Source: Nymphaea colorata (Eukaryota > Streptophyta > Magnoliopsida > Nymphaeales > Nymphaeaceae). Taken from it: a stretch of DNA of 64,000 nucleotides. The translations under genes were made by a program, and so were the position numbers. A model generated the notes under the pieces. That model saw only the letters and a list, made by a program, of their open reading frames with translations, was not told where the DNA came from and ran no database searches. Of the stretch, positions 1 through 11,900 are shown piece by piece. The first letter of the stretch is position 1. Each line of letters opens with the position of its first letter. The DNA is taken from NCBI RefSeq assembly GCF_008831285.2, contig NC_045139.1, forward strand, positions 5,988,704 through 6,052,703. The letters run 5' to 3'.

Positions 1-1228
1 GATGGAGAACTTTGTCCTAGAGTGCTGCTGACTGGTAATAGACACGCCTATAATTATAAAAGCGTGATTTTGATTCTCACAAATATCAAATAGCAGACAC
101 AATGTTCCCACCAGAAATCCATACCAAACTTCAGATTTCATTCAGGGCCCCAATCTATATATGGATCCTAATCAAAAGAAATTAGTTCTTCAGGAGAGAC
201 AATTCCAAGGAAACCTCCTTCTAATATTTTTTATTTTTAGAGTTTCTAGATAATGAGGAAAACCGTCGGTGAATCGGTGCAGGTGTTTCAAGATAAGACC
301 CATCATGATTCTCTTTCTTCCAAACGCCTCTGGATTTAGAATCAGTAGTTATTCAAATGAAGCAAGGGAAGAGAAGAGAAAAGCAAATTTAAAGGGAAAA
401 TTCCATGATGAACATCAGCAACTGATCACAAACTGTGTAAAAAAAGCACAAACTTGATGTCATACATTAAGGGATTTTCATGGCAAAGTGTGACTGGTGA
501 AGTAGTTATCTACCCAATGCAGTTAGCACATCTATTCTTGGTGATGTATCACTGCATGTCAGATTCAAAGCATGACAAGAGGAGGTGCGTGAGTAATTTT
601 GCAACCAGACGTGTCTAGGAGAAGTTTCTGGGAAGGATATGATGGGGGCCATGAAAAATTTCTTTGATAAAATGTCATGGCATCTGGAGACATCCCTTCC
701 CATGTCTACCACATTTTTTTTTAAAAAAAAATTTGTCCTAATATGAGGTGAGAAATAAGACCAACCGAATCAAACAATTATTTTTAATTGGGCATGACAA
801 ATATTAATGTGCAAGACATTTTTTGCCTACCCTAACTTTGTTTGCTTGTTTATAAAGATATGTCGAGACATGACATGAAGAAGCAAGATCTTGTCCTTGC
901 TTACCGAACCACGTATCTTTCAATCGATCGACCAGTTTGATACCACAATGGCCTCAAAAGAAATCGGTTCCCCAATATCTTCTAATTCATACTTGGTTAA
1001 TAAGAACCGTCTCGCTTTTAAAAACAATGTTTACAATCTATTATTGTTGCTGGATGATATAGGGAAAGGTCAACGCTCTTCATGTTTATTAGATTTTATG
1101 TTCTTCTTCCCTCTGAGAGAGAGAGAGAGAGAGAGAGAGATCAGGTTATAATTCAAATGTCTCTGAGAATCTTATTGGTACACAAATTTGACACAAATAA
1201 TTGTTTATCATCATCAGGCAATGTGTCG

Positions 1229-1230
<2 letters not shown>

Positions 1231-1306
<76 letters not shown>

Positions 1307-1319
1307 AGAGAGAGAGAGT
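1231..1319. repeat. Compound microsatellite (AT)n then (AG)n
   Basis: An uninterrupted AT run covers about 1231-1304 and is followed by a short AG run to 1319. The order is the same as in the array at 1721-1804. Confidence 0.95.
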
Positions 1320-1718
1320 ACACGTGCGGCAGTGGAAGTTCTAGATTTGGTTTTTTCAGTTTGAGGCTATTAAAACGAAAGTGAATATCACAGCTAACGT
1401 TGCCAACAAAATGCTAGAAGATGGTCCGGACGAGGTCCTTCTAGACCACTAAGAAAGAAAACTTGTTGATCTAGATTCAATAGGAAAAACAAGCTTCATT
1501 GGACCATTGTGTGTTCATAATTATTTGAGATTTTAAGTTGAAAACTGTGCAGTCAAGCAGAAACAGATTGAACATAATTGAAAACATACAAATCAGAGTA
1601 GATAGATTCAACCATGCATGATTGAAAAAAAATCAATCAACTCTTTGTTTGTGTTTTTTTACTTTTTCTTTACCATTGAAAATTTAATGCATTTTCACTT
1701 TATGGATCACAAAAAAGG

Positions 1719-1720
<2 letters not shown>

Positions 1721-1804
<84 letters not shown>
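1721..1804. repeat. Compound microsatellite (AT)n then (AG)n
   Basis: AT repeats run from 1721 to about 1778 and pass directly into AG repeats to 1804. This is the second such array within 500 bases. Confidence 0.95.
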
Positions 1805-2027
1805 GCGTGTGTGGTTTTCAAGTTCAATTTTTCAGACGAACCATCTTCTCTGCTTCCGCAACAAAAGGGCCCCACCTTCCAGACAGAACAGCGGCAAATT
1901 TTAAAACTAAACATGGGAGAAATAGAGTGATTTTTCCTCACTCTAAAAAGAGAACAGATGACTGAGAGGTTTGGCGTTCAAAATTAAGAAGCTTCTCAGC
2001 ATGTAAATGGCCAATGCTCATAAAGTT

Positions 2028-2362
2028 GGGCACCGACCGGGGTCGCCGGCAGATAACCCTAGGTTCGGGCTCGGAAAAAAGGGGCATCCGGCCTGCCCGG
2101 TTAGACCCGATAAGCTCGGATGGGCCTGTCGTTTTTTTTTAATATTTTTTATTACTATATATATATAAATATAATATTTTATTATGATTAATTACATTTA
2201 TATATTATTTTATATTAAAATATATTTTAATTTAATCAGGTTGGACTCGGGTTTGAATGGTCGGACCAAACTCAGGCCCAAGTTTCGAGTGTGGGGCTAG
2301 CCTCGAGGTGTTGGGCCGGGCTCGACTCCTTATCGGGCAGGGCTGGGCCGGCCCGATGCCCA
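2028..2362. repeat. Dispersed repeat relic with GC-rich imperfect inverted ends
   Basis: The left end begins GGGCACCGACCGGGG. The right end, read on the opposite strand, begins GGGCATCGGGCCGG, so the ends are imperfect inverted repeats. Both arms are rich in GGCTCGGGC-like words that contrast with the AT-rich centre (2130-2235). No coding capacity is seen. The structure fits a non-autonomous DNA transposon relic, but the class is not determined. Confidence 0.5.
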
Positions 2363-2813
2363 GGCTTAAATGCGCAAGCAAAGCATCTTGCAACTTGAGA
2401 ACATTAATCCCCCCTAACTGAAAATCTTTAAATTGAATATACAAAGAATTATGGCAATGCAATTACTTCACAAATAGTAATTTAAGTTACAATCTCAAAC
2501 ATTTCATTTATGTTCTTATTTTTTTGAAATAAAAAGGAATTAAAATCAGAATCGTCCCTGTACATGCTATAGTCATTTTGTGTAATCCGGAAGACAAGTT
2601 CCAATACTTACTGTAATTTCTTTGTTCAAATTTCAGATAATAAACGGTTGTTATAAGAACCTTAGAACCAACTCTATGTTCTTGCTTTGATCTCTGTAAA
2701 ACGGAGGACCTTCAACTTCTTCCGTATTTTCTTCCTTTTTTTTCTTTCAAAAAGCGGTAACAAAGACAAATAACTACCCTAGAGAGGCAAGACTCAAATG
2801 GGCCAGCTGGGAT

Positions 2814-3136
2814 TAGGGGTGAACACGAGTTAAGTCGAGCCCGAGTTCAGTCGGCTCGAACTTGGCTTGACTAATGAAATCTCAAACTCAAGAATAGCTC
2901 AACAGAAGCAGCTCAAACTCGACTTGGCAGTTATGTGTTGAGCTCAAACTCAAATCGATTAAGACTCGAGCCCGACTCAGCAGTTCCATGTTGAGCTCTA
3001 ACTCAGCTTGATTATTTAAACGAGTCGACTCATGAACTCGAGTTTGACTCGTTAAGAAAATGACTCGGCTCGAGCTCGTTCACAATCCGAGCTTTAACGA
3101 GTCAAATCAAGTAGCTCGAATCGTTGTTCACCCCTA
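2814..3136. mobile_element. MITE-like element with inverted ends TAGGGGTGAACA
   Basis: The left end reads TAGGGGTGAACACGA, and the right end read on the opposite strand is TAGGGGTGAACAACGA. This gives a terminal inverted repeat of 12 exact bases plus more with one indel. The interior (about 320 bp in all) is made of repeated CTCGAGC/ACTCGAGTT-like words and has no open frame of note. The family is not identified from sequence alone. Confidence 0.6.
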
Positions 3137-4800
3137 GCTAGGATGCCATATGCATCGCCTCTTCAGTTCAATCCGCATGGTACTATGATTACATATCAAA
3201 AGAGAGTTTTTTTTTTTTTTTTTTTTAAGGAATGGGTGGGGGAAGGGAGAAGAATAAGTTTTTATGTATAAGCTGAAGCACAATAAAAATCTTACTACGT
3301 AGTACCGACACAGTTCTAGACCCTAGAGACAAAAAAAAGGTGGTGGGAGAGGCGGTTTTTTGTTCCGGCAATGGGATAATCCTTCTACTCACTCGAAAAG
3401 ACAAGTTACTAAGGAAAAAAGTACTGAATGTGGGTGATAGGGAGCAAGATCTAAATGATAAGAGAGAGTTGCCTGGAGACCAGGAGCACCGACTAAAACC
3501 CATTCTAGGGTACCACTCCATGTCATTGTCCTTGATGCTACTACCAAATAATTAAGTTGCCATGTTCCATATGATTCCAAACCCAAACAACAAAGTTTTT
3601 TTTTTTAAAAAAGAAATCATGGAAAACAATGTGAATGTTATAATACATCTGGAAGATAAGAAAGCCCAAAACTGCTTAAGTTTCAATTTAATCAATAAAT
3701 GAGTGGGGATCACAAAATTGGGTCGATGACACCGACTTCTAATGATGATTGATTGAATTGTGCCCTTTGCTTTATAAGAAATGTGCTTATAAATAGGATA
3801 TCTACTATGGTAGCTTGAACTACAAATCTAGCATCTCAAAAGAAGAAAAAGCGGAAAGACTTTGGACCATGTTCAGTATAATTCATTGCTCGGTTGATAC
3901 GTAAACTACTCATGCATTAAGTTGAGTTGGCCTTATTTAAACGACTCTTCTTAACCAATTCCATGTTCATGAATTTTGAGCAGTTGATGCTTTTGGTATT
4001 AATTTGAGGTTGGTGAATGATTTAAAAAACATTCTTATCATTTGATCCAACGGCATGATATTTAACTTCGAGGGCTTTAAATATAAACGCAAAATTCAAA
4101 ATTTTGAACTAGTGAAAAATTGTGGAACAACATATATATTAAATAAAACGACTTGGAGTAGCCATATATATATATATATATATATAGATGCCTATCATAT
4201 TCATGCAACTTAATTTACGACACAAGCCAATAAATGATGTTAAATGAGATGGAGATAATTCACCTTTCATTGTTGGTGTAAGATGTGAGTGAGCCAAGGG
4301 TTGGACCGCCACATGTGATTTATGACGACGATAACTTACTACAGAAAACTACAAACTTTATGAAGAGAAAATAAACGAAGTCCTGCATGTTAGTACGCAG
4401 CTCGTATAGGTGGGCCATTCTATCATATGTTAGATCCAAATGCAATAATATATTCATTAGGAAGATTTATTTACCATGTCGGCAAGCATGAATGCAATAA
4501 CCAAACAATTCAAATTTCGTGGATGTGAGGACCGCTTAGAAGCCACAAAGCATACCAGATGCAACTTTTTAAACTAATATTAAATCACATTAAGAAACAT
4601 CAACGTGTACCAGTTTTCTTTATAACCCTTGAAAGGTTAAATTTGTGTAAACCAAAAGACATCGTTATCTTGCTATAAGCACTTCCAATCTTGAAATTTG
4701 GGTTCCATTTTCATGTCTGAAGACAATGAATAAGAGAGTGCAGCTTGTGCATTGTATTTTGGACAACATAGGAAGTATTTAAATTAAGCCTAATAACAAA
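3137..4800. other. Intergenic, nothing recognised
   Basis: The stretch is AT-rich with a poly-T tract near 3210-3227 and a short (TA)n at about 4164-4186. No exon pattern or RNA gene is recognised. Confidence 0.5.
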
Positions 4801-5208
4801 TGAAACTACCCGACCTATTTCTAGGCTCAAACTCTTAGTTTGGTGGATCCCAACCAGCTTCTCCCTACAAGTTTCGGTTCTGACTCTCAAAAAGACTAAG
4901 AACTAGAACAATCATATATTTAATAACCCTATTTATAAGCTCTTAAAGATCCCTCACAATCTTCAATACGAGACTAATTTTTCGGAGTGTTACAATCCAT
5001 CCCCCTTAAGACACATGCGTCCGCGCAAGTGTGATCTTAGTTCCGAGTTTTGAACCAGCTCTGATACTACTGAAACAACCCGACCCATTCCTCTAGTGGT
5101 TTCGGCTTCATTAAAAGGGCCGGAACCAAAACATCCATCTACTTAATAACCCCCTTTATAAGTCTTTGTGTGTAACTTCCTTCCTTCAATGGTGATATGT
5201 CCGAGTTG
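4801..5208 (-). mobile_element. TRIM-like miniature LTR retrotransposon relic
   Basis: One LTR-like segment runs 4801-4994, starting TGAAACTACCCGACC and ending GTGTTACA on the plus strand (TG...CA ends). A related segment starts at 5071 with TGAAACAACCCGACCC and shares TTAATAACCC...TTATAAG and TTCAAT blocks before fading near 5208. Only 76 bases separate them. On the minus strand that gap opens with GTAGTATCAGAGCTGG, close to the initiator-methionine tRNA primer site TGGTATCAGAGC. It ends with the purine tract AAGGGGGATGG just before the second LTR. A tiny internal region with both priming signals and no coding sequence is the definition of a TRIM element. The LTRs have diverged, so it is old. 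The outer end of the right-hand LTR is unclear. Confidence 0.65.
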
Positions 5209-7000
5209 GGGGAGCAAAGAAAGTTTCCTCAAGTATTTCTAAACCTAAGAACTTTCTTTCATAAGTTAAACTAATCCCGTGATTAGCTATTAATTAAGCA
5301 CCTGCTCTGCTAGTTGGCTCTCAACATCCTTCCATTACATCTTTCACTAATATCTCGAAGATTGCGCAGTACACATGCTTCCTACGTATAAAAAGAGCCT
5401 GGTTTGGTAAGTTAGCAAGCAACATTATTAGTATTTAATACCAGAATTTCACCTAATAGAACGTGTTATGAACTGTATAGAGTGGATGAGAAGGATGCGT
5501 TTGATTAGGTCTATTAATTGACTGCAGGCTGTATAACTCGAATCATTACCAAAAAGACTTTGTTAACAACCTAATCCCACTGTTCAACACATGCCATTCT
5601 CCAAAAGAGAAGCCATTCATAGGCGGCTAATCTGACTTCTTCCAAGGTAAGGAATGCTTGGTATAAAATATTTCCCACCAAGTGTTCAAACTCCGACTAT
5701 TATAAGCCAAGTTGGTTTACTTTGTAACTCAAATGTCAAAAAAGAAGAGGAACCAAATTCTGAGCTTTCACCAGAAATAATAATAATAATAATTCTCCTG
5801 CCAGCAACCCCTCCCCACAAGCAAAGGAGAGAAAAGTAAAGCGCTTTTTTCTGAAAAGAGAATGAACGCACTTGCAGAAATTTTACTCAATCAGGATACT
5901 CTTGCCTCACATCTCGCAGCGCTACAGTTTTCAAGAACTTTCGTGCTCCGTTTTCTTCCAAAGAGTTGAAAACTTTTGAAGTGTTTAGTTCAAAGAAAAG
6001 GAGACATTATATTGTATTTTGGGTACACGAGAAATTTTCATTAAAGGCATTTATTTTGACAAACGGCAAAGTTTTTAGCATAACAGTGGTACATTTTTTT
6101 CTGTATGAACCTCTATATTTATGTACATGTTCTGAGTTCACGTGAACGAAGTAGCGTGTACCCATGGGATCTTTAACTGAAAAACCCTCATCTTCGTCCT
6201 CTCTGGCTATGGAGTTTTTAGAGCCAACAATGTGGATTCCAGATAAACACACTTGCATGGATTTTACTCAATCAGCATACTTGAATCCTCCGTCTGCTCC
6301 CTTGCTCTTCTTTTAGACAAAATGGGCAGATTCCACTCCCCCAAGCCACGCCCATTTTGGGTGCTTTTCTCTTTTCTGCGTGTGAGTCTGGAAACTCTAC
6401 ATTCAAAGCGGAAGCAAAGAAGAAAGAAAGAGAAAAAAAAAGGACATACCAACAAATTTTAGTGGAAAGAAAGTCAGAGAGAGGAAGATGGTGCGAGTAT
6501 CATTATAAAAATGTGATAAAGAAATTAGAAGGAGAGAGAGTCTTTGGTGCAGGGGACACCCCACCCCAACAAATTTTAGAGAGAGAAAGAAGATGCCTCT
6601 GTTGTTAATGTTCACATTATTTTAAAAGGGAAACGTAGCGCCAGCTATGCCTAACAAACGCAGGGAGCTCTTCTCCCTCCCCTCTCCTTTTTCCTGTTGA
6701 AATAAAAGGAGGGAAAGCGAGAGGGCGACGGAGTGACAGAGGATCGATACCACGTTGACAACGAAGGGTGGGAGTGGGAGGACCAATCTAGAGAGAGAAA
6801 GAGGGAAGCAAGCCATACGTCGTCTTCAAGTACCCTCACACCATTAAATGACCTTCCTTTTGACGACGCCCTGCATCGGTAGTCAGCATCTGTGTGGGTT
6901 GGAGCTGTGAATTCCCTGGAGTCTCTCCCTCCTTCCCCACCACCACCAATTTTCCTCTCCTTCTCTCTTTCCCTCCATTTTTATCTTCTCCATTCCTCCT
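5209..7000. other. Intergenic to kinase promoter region, purine-rich stretches
   Basis: No exon is recognised. Plus-strand purine-rich tracts occupy about 6405-6600 and 6655-6805. Pyrimidine-rich sequence at 6915-7075 directly precedes the kinase start codon and is a plausible 5' untranslated region. Confidence 0.4.
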
Positions 7001-7075
7001 TTTTTGAACCCTCTTGCTTGAGATACACTCAGCTCAGTTACACCTGATAACAACAGGCAACTCCTCTCTCTATCT

Positions 7076-8975
7076 ATGGCCCTCCCTCGGGCCGCCTTTG
7101 TCCATTTCTCGAGTTGCGCCTTCCTTCTCGTCTCCCTTTTCGCCCACTCCCTCGCATCAAACGAAGCCTTCCCACCGTCATCAAATACCGATAGAAGAAG
7201 AGCCCTCTTCGCTCGAGAAAGACTCCCCATCATCCTCGGCCTAATCTTCGGCTCCGTCTTCGTCGCCCTCACCGTCCTCATGGCCGTCTGCTTCATGCGC
7301 CTCAGGCGGAAGAAACCAGGGAACGGAAAGGACGCAGGGGACGAAGAGAAGGAGACCACGAAGAATGGGAAGACGGTGGGTTCCGAGGAGAGCGTCGTTG
7401 TCGTCGTCGTTCCTGCGAAATCGGGTTCGGAGGTGAAGAGAATGAGCTGGGCAGAAGTGCGGAGGATCACGGACGGATTCGCGTCGGCGGTAGGAGAGGG
7501 AGGGTTCAGCACCGTCTACCGCGCCCGCCTCGGCGGCTCCGGCCTCGGCGCGGCGAAGGTCATCAGAAGCAGCGAGCGGCTCAACAGAGAGTTCCGGCAG
7601 GAGCTGGACGTTCTCTTGCAGGTCCGCCACGACAACATTGTCAAGTTATTGGGTTACTGCGACGAAACAGGTTTGCCCCTTTCTTTCTGTCTCTGTCTCT
7701 GTCTGAACGATAAATCTCTTCATAGAACAGTTCTAGCCCCACTGGTTTTATCTGCCAAACTGCAAACTCTTTTACAAGAAAACGTAAAAAGGTCGAATTT
7801 TATTGATGAACAGTCTCCATTTTCTCAAGTTCAAAAAAAAAAGATTTTCAATAGGGAACGATCATACACAACTCCAGCTTCCACCTACAAATACGAATAC
7901 AAGAAATCAAGAGTTTTTCCTTTTTTAATTTGAAGAGGAAAACGTGGACGAATACTGGAAATATTAACCATGAAGACGAAAGCAAAACTAACTCGCTTTT
8001 AAGGTGGAAGCCATGGCCGCTCTAGTTTAACTTGCTCCCAGGGCAAAGGTTCCGTAAAGAATCTTACTGATCAGTCGTAATTTACCACGCCCAAAACTCA
8101 AATAACTTGGTGCCTGGACATAAATTGCAGTGCTCCTAACCTCAACTTGCGTATTAAAAAGTCGGTCCGTCTTCTGAAAACTCCGACAATTGCTTAAAAG
8201 ATCGTTTCAATTCCTGGCGTTCGATAATCTGATGCAGTTTAATCACTGAGAATTTCACTAATTTTACGCCATTGCTTTACCAGAGGAAGGAGTGCTGCTG
8301 TTCGAGTTGGCGGCCAACGGAAACTTGCACGAGAGGCTACACGGGAAGAAGGAAGGCGAGGTGCTGACGTGGCAGCAGAGGAAGTCGATCGCCGTCGGAG
8401 TGGCGCGGGCGATCGAGCACCTCCACGACGGCTGCGACTCCCCCGTCGTCCACTGCGACATCAAGTCGTCCAACGTTCTACTGGACGAGCGGCTCGCGCC
8501 CAAGCTCTGCGACTTCGGCTCCGCCAGGGTCGGTTTCTCCTCCACCGTGCTGCGGCCGACCGCCTCGCCGGTCATGGGATCGCCCGGCTACGTCGACCCC
8601 TACTATCTCCGAACGGGGCTCGCGTCCAAGAAGACCGACATCTACAGCTTCGGCGTGCTCCTCCTCGAGATCGTCACCGGGATCGAGCCCTTCTGCTCCG
8701 AGACGGAGCGGCTGCTCACCCGGGTTGTCGCTGACGTCGTCAGGGACCCAGCCAGGGCCCCGGAGATCGTTGACCCGCAGCTCACAGGGAGATTCGACCC
8801 GGAGGAGGCCCGGGCGGTCGTGTCGGTGGCCGCCTCGTGCCTGAGGGACCAACCCGCATTGAGGCCGTCCATGGCGGAAGTCGCGGCACTGCTCGCCGAC
8901 AAGGCCACCGCCGCCTTCTCCGTCGCCGGGAAACTGTGTGGGCCGTCGGTGAAGGGGGAAGGCATGGAGCGGTGA
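7076..8975 (+). CDS. Receptor-like protein kinase with minimal ectodomain (At1g33260-like)
   Basis: Two exons, 7076-7670 and 8284-8975, are split by a 613-base GT-AG intron. The join gives GYCDETEEGVLLFELA, and the product is 428 residues. Residues 1-28 look like a signal peptide. Only about 22 residues follow before a membrane span at about 51-74 and a basic stop-transfer stretch (RLRRKK). The kinase domain has the glycine loop GEGGFS at 140-145, Lys161, the alpha-C Glu176, HCDIKSSN at 255-262, DFG at 275-277, and GSPGYVDPYY in the activation segment. The catalytic loop has Cys instead of Arg before the Asp, so it is a non-RD kinase. Other conserved kinase residues are present, so activity is plausible. 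With almost no extracellular part it is unlikely to bind a large ligand directly. The family assignment comes from overall resemblance and is inferred. The substrate is unknown. Confidence 0.85.
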
Positions 8976-11900
8976 CGCAAGGAAGGAGCGCCCTGCCCTA
9001 GGCGCTTTTTTCGAAATGACTGTAATGTCCTTGTTCAGTGGTCAGTTGACGGGAACGTCCCTGCGTGGTGTACAGTTGGTGGAAGGGTGGGGACGTTTTT
9101 TGTCGGCTGCGTGACGATACGAGGGCAATTTGGGCAGTTTGTGATTATGGGGAAAGGAATTTTCAGTCTGTTGTGAAACGTTGTCCCTTTTTCGTTCTGA
9201 GGTGGTATGGTAGGGGGCTCTTCTGAAGTGCGGTTAATTTTTAATTTTTTTTTTTTTTTTTTTGGCACTCGTGAATTTTTTTCATTGGAACCAATCTTTT
9301 AGGCCTAATTGCAGGAACGAGCTTCGTTTCGCTAAATAATTGCACGCTTTGGACCGGACCGCTTTGGTGAAAAGGATCAAAATTTTAAAAGTTCGGCGAT
9401 TGGAGAAGACGGTCCCTGGGATTTTCTGCTTTGTTTATATGGATCCCATCTTCATAACAATAAATAGCTCATAAACTTTTGTTCCAATTGAAAAGTATGA
9501 TCAAATTCCTAGTGAATCAATATGCCAAACTTATTTATGGAATTGGACCAAATCAAAACATCTCACAATCATTGGGATCCATCTTCACTTTTGGATGATA
9601 AGGCTCAATTATTGGACGATTAATTATTAGCAAACCGCAGCCGGGGGGGGGGGGTCGACAATCAGACCGTTGATCATTAAAATTCTTTAATTAAGGGAGC
9701 CATATTTGCTGGGTTTTGACCTAGATGAGGCGGGTTGCCGTTCTACAATTTTCTTCACGTGCTATGACTTGTAAATAGGGTTGTCTACGTATCGGACCCC
9801 ACTAAAGTTCGGTGGCCCATATCCGGTTGGTTACCTTTAAGAAGTGTAATTACGGGACCCAGATCCGGATCTTGCCGGATTTTTCCGGAGAAAATCCGTA
9901 TTCGAGGCAAATTAAAGCGCCTTGTATCTGCTCCTCCTATTACAAGCAGAACCAACTCCATCAAACAAAAGAAACTCCAAAACTTGGATCCGAGCACTTA
10001 ACCGGATCTACTTTTTCTAATCCAAAATCCGATTGGCCTCACCTGAGCCGTTCACAGTTTATATTTCATACTTCATTCCCTGCTTGCAATGACGGAATAA
10101 TTGCTAAAGAAATTCTTTCGGTCCTCCTTTCCGTTGGGCTGACGAGATGGGAAAGGCCACATGGCTGCACAGCAAATTTTAGGCCGGTTTTAATTTTTTT
10201 TTTTTTGAGTTTTAGTGATGTCATAAATATTAAGTTTATTAAATTTCAATTAATTAAAGTTTTCATGTGGGAGAAGATGTGGCGAGAAAGAATTCGAAGG
10301 CAACGTCGGATGGAGCGTCGCATCGCTAATTGTGATATTTTTTCCTTATTTGTTTATTTCCCTCTTTCCAAAAATTTATGTGTTATCCTTTGGCAGCTTC
10401 AGGTCCGTTTCTGATTATGTCATCCGGCTGCCATATGTATATATATAGAGATGGAAAATGGGTTCAATTAGCCTCATTAGATTGATTTTTCCAACTTTAT
10501 TTTTTCCTTTTCATAACTACTACTGTTTCTCTTTGATTAATAAATCCTAAAGAGGCAAGAGATTTGAAAATCCAGTTCTAAAAACTAAATTGGTTTCACT
10601 TATTTTTCTTTTACTTATTAGTTGAAATTATTAGTTGAAATCGTTGAAGGAGCGTAGCACAACTGGTTCTGGTCAGTATCTGGTAGGCAATCTATCCCTG
10701 TTTGGAGAGGCATGGGCGCGTTTATCCCTTATAAACAATGCGCAAGTGGAAGTGCATGACTCCCAAGTAGATGAAATTATGATGGGTACCTGTCATATGA
10801 GGAATGCTTAATGGGAAAGAGCTCTCGCTACGGTGCTTGTGTCACTGAAACTGTTGGAATGAAGACAATAATTGTTGCTGTAGTTCTACCTCACAATCAG
10901 AAACGAAGATTTCAATGGGCGAGGGCAATTCTCTGCGAGACCCTCAAGTGAGTGAATTAAAAATTTGACCGAGTCCATGAAAGCTTTCATGATTCGGTGG
11001 AATAGCATCTGAACGAGCGCCAAAACCAAACGCAATAAATGATGATGAAGCAGTGTCGTGTAAATGCCTGTGTAAATGTTCTGTTAAGAGTTCCTTTCAC
11101 TGTTTGATTCTGTGTGTGCCAAGGAACGGAAAGATTGAAGAGGAGTCCAAAGGGGGATCATTTAATGCTGGCCATGATTCTCTTGGTTCATTGGGTGGTG
11201 AAAAATGAGGGGCCAAGTACTTGGTGCTCTGCCAATTCGAGTGAATCTGCCGAGTGAGTCCAACTCTGACAGAAGTCCAGCTGCAGAGACAGTCCTGCAC
11301 CAAGAAGAAAGATAGATACCAACAAGTAAAAATGGAATTTATGAACTCCCAACATCCCTTCCCTCTCTCTCTTTAACTCAACTTGGCACCTATACAATCA
11401 ATGCAGACCTGTCTTTTACACTCTTCCCGTTACAGCAAAAGTTAGATTGTCAGAATCTCTTTCTCTTCAAGCAAGTGGCCCTGTGACTACTCCTTTTTAG
11501 ACGCTCATTCTTATCCCATTAGCTTTGTCCAGACACTAAAAAGCCATTTGTTTCACAGACATGTCAAATCTCTCTCTCCCCATCTCCCCATGAAGACATG
11601 AACTTGCTGAAAGGGGATATAGCAATTGCTTTTCTTTTTCTCTCTTTCTTTTCCCCCCGAAGTTGGGGATGCTGATTTCCTTCATAGCTCATGAAAGAAG
11701 GGTACCCTTGCCTTGTTGGTCCACCAACAAGGCTTAAGGATGTGAACCCTGAAGGTGAGGCCTCTTAGTTTATGAGAAGAAGCTCTCCATCTTAATTATC
11801 AGATCCATAATCATCCATGGCTCTGAGCTTTAAGAAGGGAGTTGGACACTTCTCCGGCATGTGAGGACACTTCTAGTGGTTGCTTACGTATGGACTGCAA

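Larger units (their letters stand above)
1..2020. other. Intergenic, microsatellite-rich, no gene seen
   Basis: No exon-like protein sequence is seen on either strand. The open frames here are short, and several consist of Ile-Tyr or Arg-Glu runs translated from microsatellites. A (GA)n run lies at about 1117-1140, and two compound (AT)n(AG)n arrays are listed separately. Confidence 0.6.

Noticed and set aside
1082-1965. Open frames of 85-115 codons with Ile-Tyr and Arg-Glu runs
   Set aside because: They are translations of (AT)n and (GA)n microsatellites, open in several frames on both strands.
4801-5208. Cassandra-type TRIM carrying a 5S rRNA-like promoter
   Set aside because: No 5S internal control motifs could be found in either LTR, so only the general TRIM label is used.
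7241-8980. Antisense and shifted frames up to 209 codons over the kinase gene
   Set aside because: GC-rich coding exons leave few stops in other frames. The plus-strand kinase frame has all the domain motifs.
9812-10414. 200-codon plus-strand ORF
   Set aside because: It lacks domain features, has skewed composition, and overlaps GGATCC-like repeat debris.
10655-10760. Second SINE from an A-box-like TAGCACAACTGG
   Set aside because: No B box could be found at the right distance.
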